Assembly: GCA_964588705.1 (NCBI GenBank)
Contig: CAZPQV010000092.1
Location: forward strand, 1 to 6,981
Direction of reading: 5' to 3'
Origin: CAZPQV01 sp964588705
GTDB lineage: Bacteria > Bacteroidota > Bacteroidia > Flavobacteriales > Weeksellaceae
Length of the DNA stretch: 6,981 bases
The number at the start of each line of letters is the position of its first letter. The stretch's first letter is position 1. The translations under genes and the position numbers were made by a program. The notes beneath the pieces were generated by a model. It worked only from the letters and a program-made list of their open reading frames with translations, ran no database searches and was not told the DNA's origin. Below are positions 1 to 5,821 of the stretch, one piece after another.

Positions 1-164
1 ACGACTGCAGTATGGGGCTTAAAAAATGTAATGAGAATAAACCTTGTCCGTTACATTTTAAATTCAAGGAGATCAGAGATGTGATTAAAGAAAACCTTGA
101 GACAACATCGCTGAGAAATTTGGCAGAAGAGGTGATTGTAGGAAATACTTATCTGAAAAGATAA
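1..164 (+). CDS. Rrf2-family Fe-S transcriptional regulator, C-terminal fragment
   Basis: The frame running from base 3 to the TAA at 162-164 gives 53 residues of a protein whose start lies outside the window. It contains three cysteines spaced C-X6-C-X5-C, the last in CPLHFKF, followed by a helix resembling the C-terminal end of Rrf2 regulators (IscR, NsrR, RirA and relatives). In that family three cysteines in this place ligate a [2Fe-2S] or [4Fe-4S] cluster that senses Fe-S supply, NO or redox state, and the second spacing is typically X5 as here. The DNA-binding winged helix would be upstream and is not visible. The gene ends 48 bases before the oxidase gene on the same strand, so it may regulate or be co-transcribed with it. 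The family call rests on the short tail only, and the sensed signal cannot be told from it. Confidence 0.72.
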   Translation, partial: DCSMGLKKCNENKPCPLHFKFKEIRDVIKENLETTSLRNLAEEVIVGNTYLKR

Positions 165-212
165 TATTTTTTTATAAAAATAAAGGACAAACTTATCTTT
201 TAATCTATATCT
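165..212 (+). promoter_or_regulatory. Short AT-rich spacer before the oxidase gene, possible weak promoter
   Basis: Forty-eight bases separate the Rrf2 stop codon from the oxidase start. TATCTTTT at 194-201 matches the Bacteroidota -7 consensus TAnnTTTG except for its last base, but it lies only 11 bases before the ATG and no clear TTG -33 element is present. There is no GC-rich hairpin that would terminate transcription. Read-through from the regulator gene is equally possible. Confidence 0.25.
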
Positions 213-1967
213 ATGAAATTATCACTGTTTGGTGAATCGGGAATACAGATAACCGTATTGCTGATACTTATTCCTGTATTGGTAGGTCTTCTTTTGGCGG
301 TTATAAAACTATATTCCACTTATAAATATCTAAAGAAACGAAACGAGCTCAACGCCTTCAATAAGAAAGTTGCAGGTTTAACGGATGAGGAAATCGAAGC
401 CTACCGGAAAAGGGAAGAACAGTTGAAATTTCAGTTACCGGAGAATGTGCTTTCCGGAAGTCATCAACCTTCTGATGGTAAAGGGCTGATCACAAACATC
501 AATACCGTTGAGGAACTTCGGGTGCTTCCTTCCAAAAAAAGCCTCAGGGAGCAGAATTATGTTTCTAAGGATGTTTCCAAAATGGTGCTTTATTATATCG
601 CGTGTTCCATATTCTGGCTTTTGGCAGGTACTTCTGTTGGAGAGTACTTGGGAATTAAATTTGTTTCGCCGGATGTTGATCATGTCAGTTGGCTGAGCTT
701 TGGGCGTCTGCGTCCCGTACATACCAATATTGTGTTTTGGGGATGGGCTTCAATTGCAATGGTGGGATTGGCAAATTATGCCGTTCCGAGAGTAAGTAAT
801 GTTAAGTTGCACAGCCTGAAATTAGGATATTGGGCACTGATTCTGATGAATCTTTCCGTGCTGATTGGTTCGTTTTCATTAATGGCCGGTATTAATAATG
901 GAGGTGGAGAATACAGAGAATACATCTGGCCTATCATGTTGCTGTTTGCAACAGGTGTAGGGCTTACACTTTTTAATTTCCTTAAAACCATAGCCAGCAG
1001 AACGACTGGAGACATTTATGTGTCGAACTGGTATATCACTTCTGCGGTAATGTATGTTATTGTCATTCTGTTGGCGGCGTATCTTCCGTTTTGGCAGGAT
1101 GGTCTTGCGGAAACCATTATTCAGGGTTATTATATGCATCAAGGTGTTGGGATGTGGTTTATGTTTTTCTGTTTGGGGCTGATGTATTATTTTCTTCCTC
1201 AACAGCTCAATAAACCGATTTACTCTTACAGTTTGGGAGTGCTCGCGTTCTGGACACAAATTTTATTCTATACATTAATTGGTAGTCACCACTTTATATT
1301 TTCAGCAATTCCTTGGTGGATGCAGACTGTGGCTATTGTAGCAAGTGTAGGAATGGTCATTCCTGTGGTGGCAGGTACGGCCAACTTTCTTCTTACTTTT
1401 AACGGTTCGTGGCATCAGCTGAAAACAAGTTATGTACTTCCTTTTTACTTAATCAGTATTATATTTTATTTTTCAGGATCACTGCAGGGAACGGCTGAAG
1501 CATTCCGTTTTACCAATCTTATCTGGCATTTTACCGATTTCACGGTAGCGCATTCGCATATGACGATGTATGGTATTATTACCTTCATGCTGTTTGCATT
1601 CATTTACACTTTGGTGCCTCGGATAACAGGTAAAGAACCGCCAAAAGCATGGGTAGGAATTCATTTCTGGCTTGCGTTGGTTGGGCTGATGTTTTATATC
1701 GTTCCGCTGATGATTGGTTCAACCGAAAAAGGATTGATGTGGATGGAGAAAAAACCGTTTATCGAATCGGTGGTGCATTCTGTTCCATATTGGTTGTGGA
1801 GAGCCATTGGAGGAACAATGATGTGGATTTCACACTTCGTATTTGCCTATAATTTCTATAAAATGGTAAACCGCAGACCGGAAATCTATATTCCAACCAC
1901 GGCAGCAGAAATACTTGAAGCCAAAAGACAACTGAAAAATACAGAGTTCAACCCACAACAAAAGTAA
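213..1967 (+). CDS. ccoN: cbb3-type (C-family) cytochrome c oxidase catalytic subunit I, CcoN-like, with N-terminal extension
   Basis: This is the catalytic heme-copper subunit in the inner membrane, which reduces O2 to water with electrons from c-type cytochromes. Visible signatures are GRLRPVHTN with H170 (low-spin heme b), H309 in YYMHQGVG (CuB), Y353 six residues before the H359-H360 pair (cross-linked Tyr and CuB ligands), and H447/H449 in VAHSHMTMYG (heme b3 and heme b). About twelve helices follow residue 122. NorB-type NO reductases have Glu four residues after the first metal His; here that residue is Gly, and the Tyr is kept, so an oxidase is favoured. At 584 residues it is about 110 longer than ordinary CcoN. 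The extra part is one helix (about 13-34) plus a charged linker (about 40-120). The segment around H447-H449 differs from the usual GHVHAGALGW. The next gene starts 2 bases after the stop. The start is the first ATG of the frame and gives a sensible membrane-anchored N-terminus. Confidence 0.88.
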   Translation: MKLSLFGESGIQITVLLILIPVLVGLLLAVIKLYSTYKYLKKRNELNAFNKKVAGLTDEEIEAYRKREEQLKFQLPENVLSGSHQPSDGKGLITNINTVEELRVLPSKKSLREQNYVSKDVSKMVLYYIACSIFWLLAGTSVGEYLGIKFVSPDVDHVSWLSFGRLRPVHTNIVFWGWASIAMVGLANYAVPRVSNVKLHSLKLGYWALILMNLSVLIGSFSLMAGINNGGGEYREYIWPIMLLFATGVGLTLFNFLKTIASRTTGDIYVSNWYITSAVMYVIVILLAAYLPFWQDGLAETIIQGYYMHQGVGMWFMFFCLGLMYYFLPQQLNKPIYSYSLGVLAFWTQILFYTLIGSHHFIFSAIPWWMQTVAIVASVGMVIPVVAGTANFLLTFNGSWHQLKTSYVLPFYLISIIFYFSGSLQGTAEAFRFTNLIWHFTDFTVAHSHMTMYGIITFMLFAFIYTLVPRITGKEPPKAWVGIHFWLALVGLMFYIVPLMIGSTEKGLMWMEKKPFIESVVHSVPYWLWRAIGGTMMWISHFVFAYNFYKMVNRRPEIYIPTTAAEILEAKRQLKNTEFNPQQK

Positions 1968-1969
1968 AA

Positions 1970-2962
1970 ATGTATAAATTTTTAAATAATCATAATAGTT
2001 TATTCTGGTCGGCACTGATATTTTTTGTGTTCCTTACAATGATTATTGCCATACTTCCGGCGCTGGAAAATCAGCGTATACAGAAGCCGCTTCCGGATGC
2101 CAAACCATTAACCAAAGATGAGGCTGCAGGTAAAGCGATTTATGTGGAGAACGGTTGTATTGCCTGCCACACCCAGCAGGTTCGGAATGTGGATATGGAT
2201 AAAGTTTTTGGAGAAAGACCAAACGTTGCCGCCGATTACGCCATGAATAAGAGAACCGATATCTGGAGAAATACTGCCAACCTTTTAGGTTCTGAAAGAA
2301 CAGGTCCCGATCTTACGAATATCGGCGCAAGACAGCCAAGCGACGATTGGCATTTGCTGCACCTGTATCAGCCCAGAGCAACCGTTGCTGAGAGTGTAAT
2401 GCCGGCTTATCCGTGGTTGTTTCAGGAAAAAGATTTTTTGGCTAAAGGTGATGTAGAAGTAAAAGTTCCTGAGAAATTCCTTAGAAATAAAAACAAAAAA
2501 ATTGTTGCCAAAAAAGAAGCACTTCAGCTGGTGGCCTATCTTAAGTCATTGAAGATGGTAAAACTGCCTGATGGTACGCCTGATCCTGAGTTTATGTACA
2601 AACAAAAAGCAAAAGCGGCAGCCGCAGCAGCAGCGGGAGAATTGCCAGATGGTGGTGAGATTTATACGGCTAACTGTGTTGCGTGTCACCAAGCTAATGG
2701 AGAGGGACTTCCGGGAGCGTTCCCATCGCTTAAAGGGAGCCCGATTGTAACCGGAGATGATTTGGAACTGTTCGTAACGATTATCATGAAAGGCTACGAT
2801 GCAAGACCTGAGTTTGCTACCATGCCAAATGTTGGAGAAACGGCACAGCTTTCACCGGAAATGGTCACGGCGCTTATAAATCATGAGCGTAGCAGTTGGG
2901 GCAATACCGCAGCACCGGTAAAACTGGAAGATGTGAAAAAAATAATGGAAGCAATGAAATAG
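1970..2962 (+). CDS. ccoO: CcoO-type cytochrome c subunit fused to a second cytochrome c domain
   Basis: This is the membrane-anchored electron-entry subunit of the oxidase, with its heme domains in the periplasm. Residues 11-30 form a single N-terminal helix. Residues about 48-195 match CcoO: heme site C63-I-A-C66-H67, then SERTGPDL, DDWHLLHLYQPR and ESVMPAYPWL, with M144 as likely sixth ligand. A charged stretch and an Ala-rich linker (212-223) lead to a class I cytochrome c domain at about 225-330, with heme site C236-V-A-C239-H240 and probable ligand M285 in ATMPNVG. Ordinary CcoO is about 200 residues with one heme; this one is 330 residues with two. No diheme CcoP gene follows, so the second domain may take over part of CcoP's role. 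The stop is 7 bases before the next start. The family and the fusion are clear from the motifs; the functional replacement of CcoP is inference. Confidence 0.88.
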   Translation: MYKFLNNHNSLFWSALIFFVFLTMIIAILPALENQRIQKPLPDAKPLTKDEAAGKAIYVENGCIACHTQQVRNVDMDKVFGERPNVAADYAMNKRTDIWRNTANLLGSERTGPDLTNIGARQPSDDWHLLHLYQPRATVAESVMPAYPWLFQEKDFLAKGDVEVKVPEKFLRNKNKKIVAKKEALQLVAYLKSLKMVKLPDGTPDPEFMYKQKAKAAAAAAAGELPDGGEIYTANCVACHQANGEGLPGAFPSLKGSPIVTGDDLELFVTIIMKGYDARPEFATMPNVGETAQLSPEMVTALINHERSSWGNTAAPVKLEDVKKIMEAMK

Positions 2963-2969
2963 TTGAATT

Positions 2970-3230
2970 ATGAAAAACTTAAAAAGAATATTAGCTGTTT
3001 TCTTATTGGTGTTCACAAACTTAGCTTTTGCATGCGAAGCCTGTAAGATCCAGCAGCCAAAAATAACGCAAAACATCACGCATGGTGGCGGTCCCGGAGG
3101 ATATGTAGATTGGATAATCGTTGCGATTATTGCATTAATAACCGTAGTTACGCTTTTTTATTCCGTGAAATTTTTACTGCTCCCGGGAGAGAAAGATAAA
3201 AACCATATCAAGTATTCTTTTTTAGAGTGA
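2970..3230 (+). CDS. Small membrane protein with periplasmic CEAC motif, in the oxidase operon
   Basis: I do not recognise a named family. The 86-residue protein begins with a signal-like segment (positive MKNLKR, hydrophobic 7-21) ending LAFA just before CEACK, so C22 and C25 would lie at or near the mature N-terminus outside the membrane. A glycine-rich turn (about 39-44) precedes one membrane helix (47-71) and a short charged C-terminal tail, probably cytoplasmic. A Cys pair spaced CxxC beside the membrane could bind copper or take part in thiol chemistry. The LAFAC sequence is a poor lipobox. The gene starts 7 bases after the CcoO-like gene, so co-translation with the oxidase is very likely. 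Possible roles are an extra small subunit (in the place of CcoQ) or an assembly factor; the sequence does not decide. The coding call is supported by operon position and an intact signal/TM layout. Confidence 0.72.
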   Translation: MKNLKRILAVFLLVFTNLAFACEACKIQQPKITQNITHGGGPGGYVDWIIVAIIALITVVTLFYSVKFLLLPGEKDKNHIKYSFLE

Positions 3231-3343
3231 ATGAGTTTGGAGCACTTGAGTAACAGAGAGAATGATCTGAAAATATATAGAACATCACATTGCGCCCTTC
3301 GAAACGTTTAGAGAAAAAGTAAGAAAACACTGCGGTCATTGTA

Positions 3344-3360
3344 ATTCATCTTAGATGAAT
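3344..3360. repeat. Perfect 17-bp inverted repeat, possible operator
   Basis: ATTCATCT and AGATGAAT flank a single central T, giving eight perfectly paired bases on each side. The size and odd-centred symmetry suit a dimeric regulator site, and it lies 77 bases before the start of the Ig-like gene. It could instead be the remnant of a palindromic intergenic repeat, because repeat-like sequence surrounds it. It is AT-rich and not followed by a T run, so it is not a terminator. Confidence 0.4.
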
Positions 3361-3403
3361 CTTTGTTTACCTTAAAAATATTTTCAGGATTGTAAAAAGA
3401 AAC

Positions 3404-3419
3404 CTTTGCGCTCTTTGCG
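3404..3419 (+). repeat. Doubled CTTTGCG intergenic repeat
   Basis: CTTTGCG occurs at 3404-3410 and again at 3413-3419, followed by TTTAAAA. A single further copy, CTTTGCGTTAA, is at 5659-5669 inside the repeat cluster downstream of the protease gene. Paired TTTGCG words of this kind are, as I recall, scattered between genes in flavobacterial genomes. It sits 18 bases before the Ig-like gene and may form part of its leader. Confidence 0.5.
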
Positions 3420-3436
3420 TTTAAAAAAATAAAAAA

Positions 3437-3850
3437 ATGACAAAAGATAAATCAAAAGTATTCCTGTTCCTCGACGACGACGAAGTGCCTCTTGCAGAAT
3501 TGGAAACGCCTATTGTTTTCGATTTCGACACCTCGAAGCTGCCTGATGGCGAGCATACACTCAAAATCGTCAGTCAGTCTCCGACAGGTAGACAAGGCGT
3601 TCGTAAAATTAATTTCGTCGTCAAAAACGGTCCATCCATCAGCATTGAAGGACTTAAGGAAAACGATATTGTTGATGGTGTTCTGCCATTGATGATTAAT
3701 GCGTATGACAAAGGAAACCAGAAAAGCTTCATTATTGAAGGTAGTGAGACACCGCAAACCATTCCGGCTTGGGTATGGATTATGATTATGGTGATTGTGG
3801 CTTGGGGTGCATACTACCTGATTACGTATTTCAATATTAAACCACTTTAA
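3437..3850 (+). CDS. Ig-like domain protein with C-terminal membrane anchor, next to the oxidase genes
   Basis: No named family is recognised. Residues about 8-63 read like a bacterial Ig-like beta-sandwich: the pattern FDFDTSKLPDGEHTLKI, then SPTGRQGV, then INFVVKNG is typical of its later strands. Residues 66-90 (PSISIEG to VLPLMINAY) resemble the beginning of a second such domain that is cut short. After a linker, residues 111-133 form one strong membrane helix followed by only a few residues. There is no signal peptide, and an in-frame TAA at 3422-3424 excludes an upstream extension. As drawn, the protein is tail-anchored, which would put an Ig-like domain in the cytoplasm unless the helix inserts with the N-terminus out. 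It lies on the same strand 206 bases behind the oxidase operon and before a terminator, which suggests but does not prove an accessory role for the oxidase. Confidence 0.7.
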   Translation: MTKDKSKVFLFLDDDEVPLAELETPIVFDFDTSKLPDGEHTLKIVSQSPTGRQGVRKINFVVKNGPSISIEGLKENDIVDGVLPLMINAYDKGNQKSFIIEGSETPQTIPAWVWIMIMVIVAWGAYYLITYFNIKPL

Positions 3851-3874
3851 CTTTTAGTTTTCATATTTTTTTGG

Positions 3875-3906
3875 AAAGTCCTGCGGATCTTCTGCAGGGC
3901 TTTTTT
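3875..3906 (+). terminator. Rho-independent terminator after the Ig-like gene
   Basis: AGTCCTGCGGA (3877-3887) pairs with TCTGCAGGGCT (3891-3901) around a TCT loop; the 11-bp stem has two G-T wobbles and is followed by a run of T to 3906. It lies 26 bases after the stop codon and closes the respiratory locus, separating it from the protease gene. Confidence 0.88.
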
Positions 3907-4043
3907 CGTTATTGAACGTGTTTTTAAAGTGATATAAAAAGAAAAATTTATCATTAATATAATTATATAAAATTTAAGTAAACCTTATTTTTTAGTTAAA
4001 AAATGAAATAAAAAAGGGCGAATAAATCTTTTTCCTTAAATTA

Positions 4044-4051
4044 TACATTTG
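4044..4051 (+). promoter_or_regulatory. Candidate -7 box TACATTTG for the protease gene
   Basis: TACATTTG matches the Bacteroidota -7 consensus TAnnTTTG exactly, but no TTG is found at the expected -33 distance. Use of this box would give a leader of about 130 bases that includes both copies of the direct repeat. Confidence 0.33.
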
Positions 4052-4065
4052 TTTGAAAAACCACT

Positions 4066-4120
4066 AAAAATTATCAATATTTAAATAATAGATAAAAAAA
4101 AATATAAAAAATTATCAATA
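4066..4120 (+). repeat. 14-bp direct repeat in the protease leader
   Basis: AAAAATTATCAATA is present at 4066-4079 and again at 4107-4120, with starts 41 bases apart (about four helical turns). It could be a pair of regulator sites on one DNA face. In DNA this AT-rich a chance repeat or slippage product cannot be excluded. Confidence 0.45.
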
Positions 4121-4146
4121 ATATTTTTTTATTCTCATTTTTTTAT

Positions 4147-4154
4147 TACTATTG
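4147..4154 (+). promoter_or_regulatory. Alternative -7 box TACTATTG close to the protease start
   Basis: TACTATTG differs by one base from TAnnTTTG and is followed by CAAAGTT. It lies 31 bases before the ATG, which is a usual leader length, but lacks a clear -33 TTG. Confidence 0.35.
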
Positions 4155-4185
4155 CAAAGTTAAAAATCAAAAATATTTTACAATT

Positions 4186-5535
4186 ATGAAAAACAAAGTG
4201 TCGTTTTTATTGCTATCAACTGCCTTAGCGGTAGGTTGTACGGCTGAAAGAGACCAGGAAAATTTAACGGATTTAGAAGTATCTGCAAAAGTGAACAAGA
4301 CTGATGTCTTTGCAGATAATCAGATTGGTAACTCGGACCGGACGATTGCGGGGCAGTATATTGTGGTACTTCATGACGGTGTGTTGGATAAAAGCGGTTT
4401 GTCTTTTGTAAAGTCGAATAGAGAAAACAGAGGAAACTATCTGCATAAAACCAACGCGCTTGCAGCCAACCTAAGAGGCAGCAAAGGTTTGAAACTGGGC
4501 ATCGATAATGGTAAAATCGCTTCAGCATTTGGTTATGCACTGGAAGGGTTTGTAGCTAAAAACCTTACAGATGCTGAAGTTCAGGCTTTAAGAAATGACC
4601 CAAGAGTGAAAAGTGTAGAGCAGGATTATCTTGTTGCACTTAGAAGACCTACAAAACCGGGCGGCGGTGGAAGCACAACTACCGGACAGGAAACACCTTG
4701 GGGAATTACAAGAATTGGTGGTTTTGGTGACGGAACCGGAAAAACAGCTTGGGTAATCGATTCAGGAATTGATTTGGATCACCCGGACCTGAATGTAGAT
4801 ACGGGAAGAAGTGTTTCTTTTACCGGTGATAATAATCCGGATGACGGAAACGGACACGGTACCCACGTTGCGGGAACAATCGCGGCTCTTAACAATAACA
4901 TTGGAGTGGTAGGTGTTGCAGCCGGTGCTAATGTAGTGGCTCTTAAAGTTTTGGGTAACGATGGTACGGGAAGCTTCTCTTGGACGATTCAGGCGCTAGA
5001 TTATGTATATGCTAACGGAAGTGCAGGTGATGTTGTGAACATGAGCCTTGGGCCACAATCCCGTTATGCAGATAGTGCAGTAGACGGAGCTACAGTAAAT
5101 GTAGCAGCGAAAGGAGTGAAGGTTGCAATTGCAGCAGGTAACAGCTACGATGATGCCAACTTCTATTCTCCGGCAAGAGCGACTCATGCTAACATCTACA
5201 CCATTTCTGCGGTTGCTCCTGGTGATTACTGGACGACGTTCTCCAACTATGGAACCGTAGTAGATTATGCTGCTCCTGGATATAACATTAAATCAACTTG
5301 GTTGAATGGTGGATATAACACCATCAGCGGAACTTCAATGGCTTCTCCTCACGCAGCGGGAATCCTTCTTTTAGGAACTCCTAAGAGTGGTGGTACGGTG
5401 AAGTCGGCATATTGGGAATACACTAAGAAAGGTGGTGGAACACTAACTGGAAAGTACAGTGGTACAAATACATACAGTCTTTCAGTATTCCGTGAAGATA
5501 AAGATGGAAAACTCGATCCTGTAATGGTGAGATAA
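4186..5535 (+). CDS. Subtilisin-family (S8) serine protease, probable lipoprotein precursor
   Basis: This is a secreted serine endopeptidase precursor of 449 residues. Residues 1-17 form a signal sequence ending ALAVG-C18, a plausible though imperfect lipobox (Ala rather than Leu at -3), followed by TAERDQE, whose charge resembles Bacteroidota surface-export signals. Residues about 53-150 form an I9 inhibitor propeptide (GQYIVVLHDG to VEQDYLV). A Gly-rich linker (158-167) leads to the proteinase K-like domain: D192 in VIDSGID, H224 in GNGHGTHVAG, oxyanion N319 in AAGN and S384 in GTSMASPHA, so the triad is complete. There is no recognisable C-terminal sorting domain of the type IX system. If cleavage occurs near the Gly linker, the lipid anchor would stay on the propeptide and the enzyme would be released. 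It lies between two terminators and is transcribed alone. The substrate is not predictable. Confidence 0.92.
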   Translation: MKNKVSFLLLSTALAVGCTAERDQENLTDLEVSAKVNKTDVFADNQIGNSDRTIAGQYIVVLHDGVLDKSGLSFVKSNRENRGNYLHKTNALAANLRGSKGLKLGIDNGKIASAFGYALEGFVAKNLTDAEVQALRNDPRVKSVEQDYLVALRRPTKPGGGGSTTTGQETPWGITRIGGFGDGTGKTAWVIDSGIDLDHPDLNVDTGRSVSFTGDNNPDDGNGHGTHVAGTIAALNNNIGVVGVAAGANVVALKVLGNDGTGSFSWTIQALDYVYANGSAGDVVNMSLGPQSRYADSAVDGATVNVAAKGVKVAIAAGNSYDDANFYSPARATHANIYTISAVAPGDYWTTFSNYGTVVDYAAPGYNIKSTWLNGGYNTISGTSMASPHAAGILLLGTPKSGGTVKSAYWEYTKKGGGTLTGKYSGTNTYSLSVFREDKDGKLDPVMVR

Positions 5536-5556
5536 TTTCATAATCATGTTAAACAG

Positions 5557-5588
5557 AAGAAGGCAGCGTAAGTTGCCTTCTTTTTTTT
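5557..5588 (+). terminator. Rho-independent terminator after the protease gene
   Basis: AGAAGGCAGC (5558-5567) pairs with GTTGCCTTCT (5572-5581) around a GTAA loop, with one G-T wobble, and runs straight into eight T residues. It starts 22 bases after the stop codon. Confidence 0.9.
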
Positions 5589-5613
5589 GTGCACCAGAGA
5601 CAAAGAGTTATAA

Positions 5614-5658
5614 GTGATGATTGATGAGTGATGGATCCAGGGTGCAGGGTGGAGGGTA
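5614..5658 (+). repeat. Heptamer tandem array, left copy, about six units
   Basis: The bases read in register as GTGATGA, TTGATGA, GTGATGG, ATCCAGG, GTGCAGG, GTGGAGG and a partial GTA. The period is exactly seven although the units drift. The later units are the reverse complement of the CCTGCAC word in the array at 5895-5989, so the two arrays face each other. A period of seven makes a coding role unlikely. Confidence 0.7.
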
Positions 5659-5821
5659 CTTTGCGTTAACCGAGAAGCAATAATTTGAACGTATGGAGTA
5701 TTCTCCTTGTCGACAGTCAGGTTTGCCAAGCAGTATATAGAGTAATGTGTAGGTTTTAAAGTTGGAGGATTGGGGCATTTGGGGGGTGAAGGATTAAGGA
5801 TTGTGTGTTTGAGTTGAGACC

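Larger units (their letters stand above)
3231..3436. other. Gene-free stretch between the oxidase operon and the Ig-like gene
   Basis: These 206 bases carry no convincing gene. They contain a perfect 17-bp palindrome (3344-3360) and a doubled CTTTGCG repeat (3404-3419) just before the next start. No GC-rich hairpin with a T run is seen, so read-through from the oxidase genes into the Ig-like gene is possible. The stretch looks like worn repeat DNA rather than a lost gene. Confidence 0.5.
3907..4185 (+). promoter_or_regulatory. Very AT-rich leader upstream of the protease gene
   Basis: These 279 bases are strongly AT-rich with many A and T runs and no gene. They hold two candidate -7 boxes and the direct repeat AAAAATTATCAATA (4066-4079 and 4107-4120). 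The preceding terminator means the protease gene needs its own promoter here. The A-tracts could bend the DNA or act as an upstream element; no ribosome binding site of the Shine-Dalgarno kind is seen before the start. Confidence 0.5.

Noticed and set aside
169..180. TTTTTATAAAAA palindrome before the oxidase gene
   Set aside because: Such a symmetrical AT sequence is expected by chance in DNA of this composition and has no GC stem to act as terminator.
435..1259. Several reading frames of 79-126 codons on the minus strand across the oxidase gene
   Set aside because: They lie wholly inside a well-supported gene, show no domain pattern or signal sequence, and read like low-complexity antisense translations.
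213..1967. NorB-type nitric oxide reductase instead of an oxidase
   Set aside because: The Glu following the first metal His of NorB is absent and the oxidase Tyr six residues before the His pair is present, and the partner is CcoO-like rather than NorC-like.
3231..3311. A 26-codon frame starting with ATG directly after the CEAC protein stop
   Set aside because: It is very short, has no hydrophobic or conserved-looking pattern, and ends in repeat-like spacer DNA.
4184..5187. Minus-strand frames across the protease gene (118 and 63 codons)
   Set aside because: They are covered by the intact S8 protease and their translations are Cys- and Leu-rich without any recognisable motif.
5544..5729. 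A minus-strand frame of 61 codons over the terminator and left heptamer array
   Set aside because: It includes the terminator stem and tandem repeats, and its composition shows no protein-like pattern.
5763..5787. G-quadruplex in a G-rich stretch
   Set aside because: Only two runs of four or more G are present, with short flanking GG pairs, so a stable quadruplex is doubtful.
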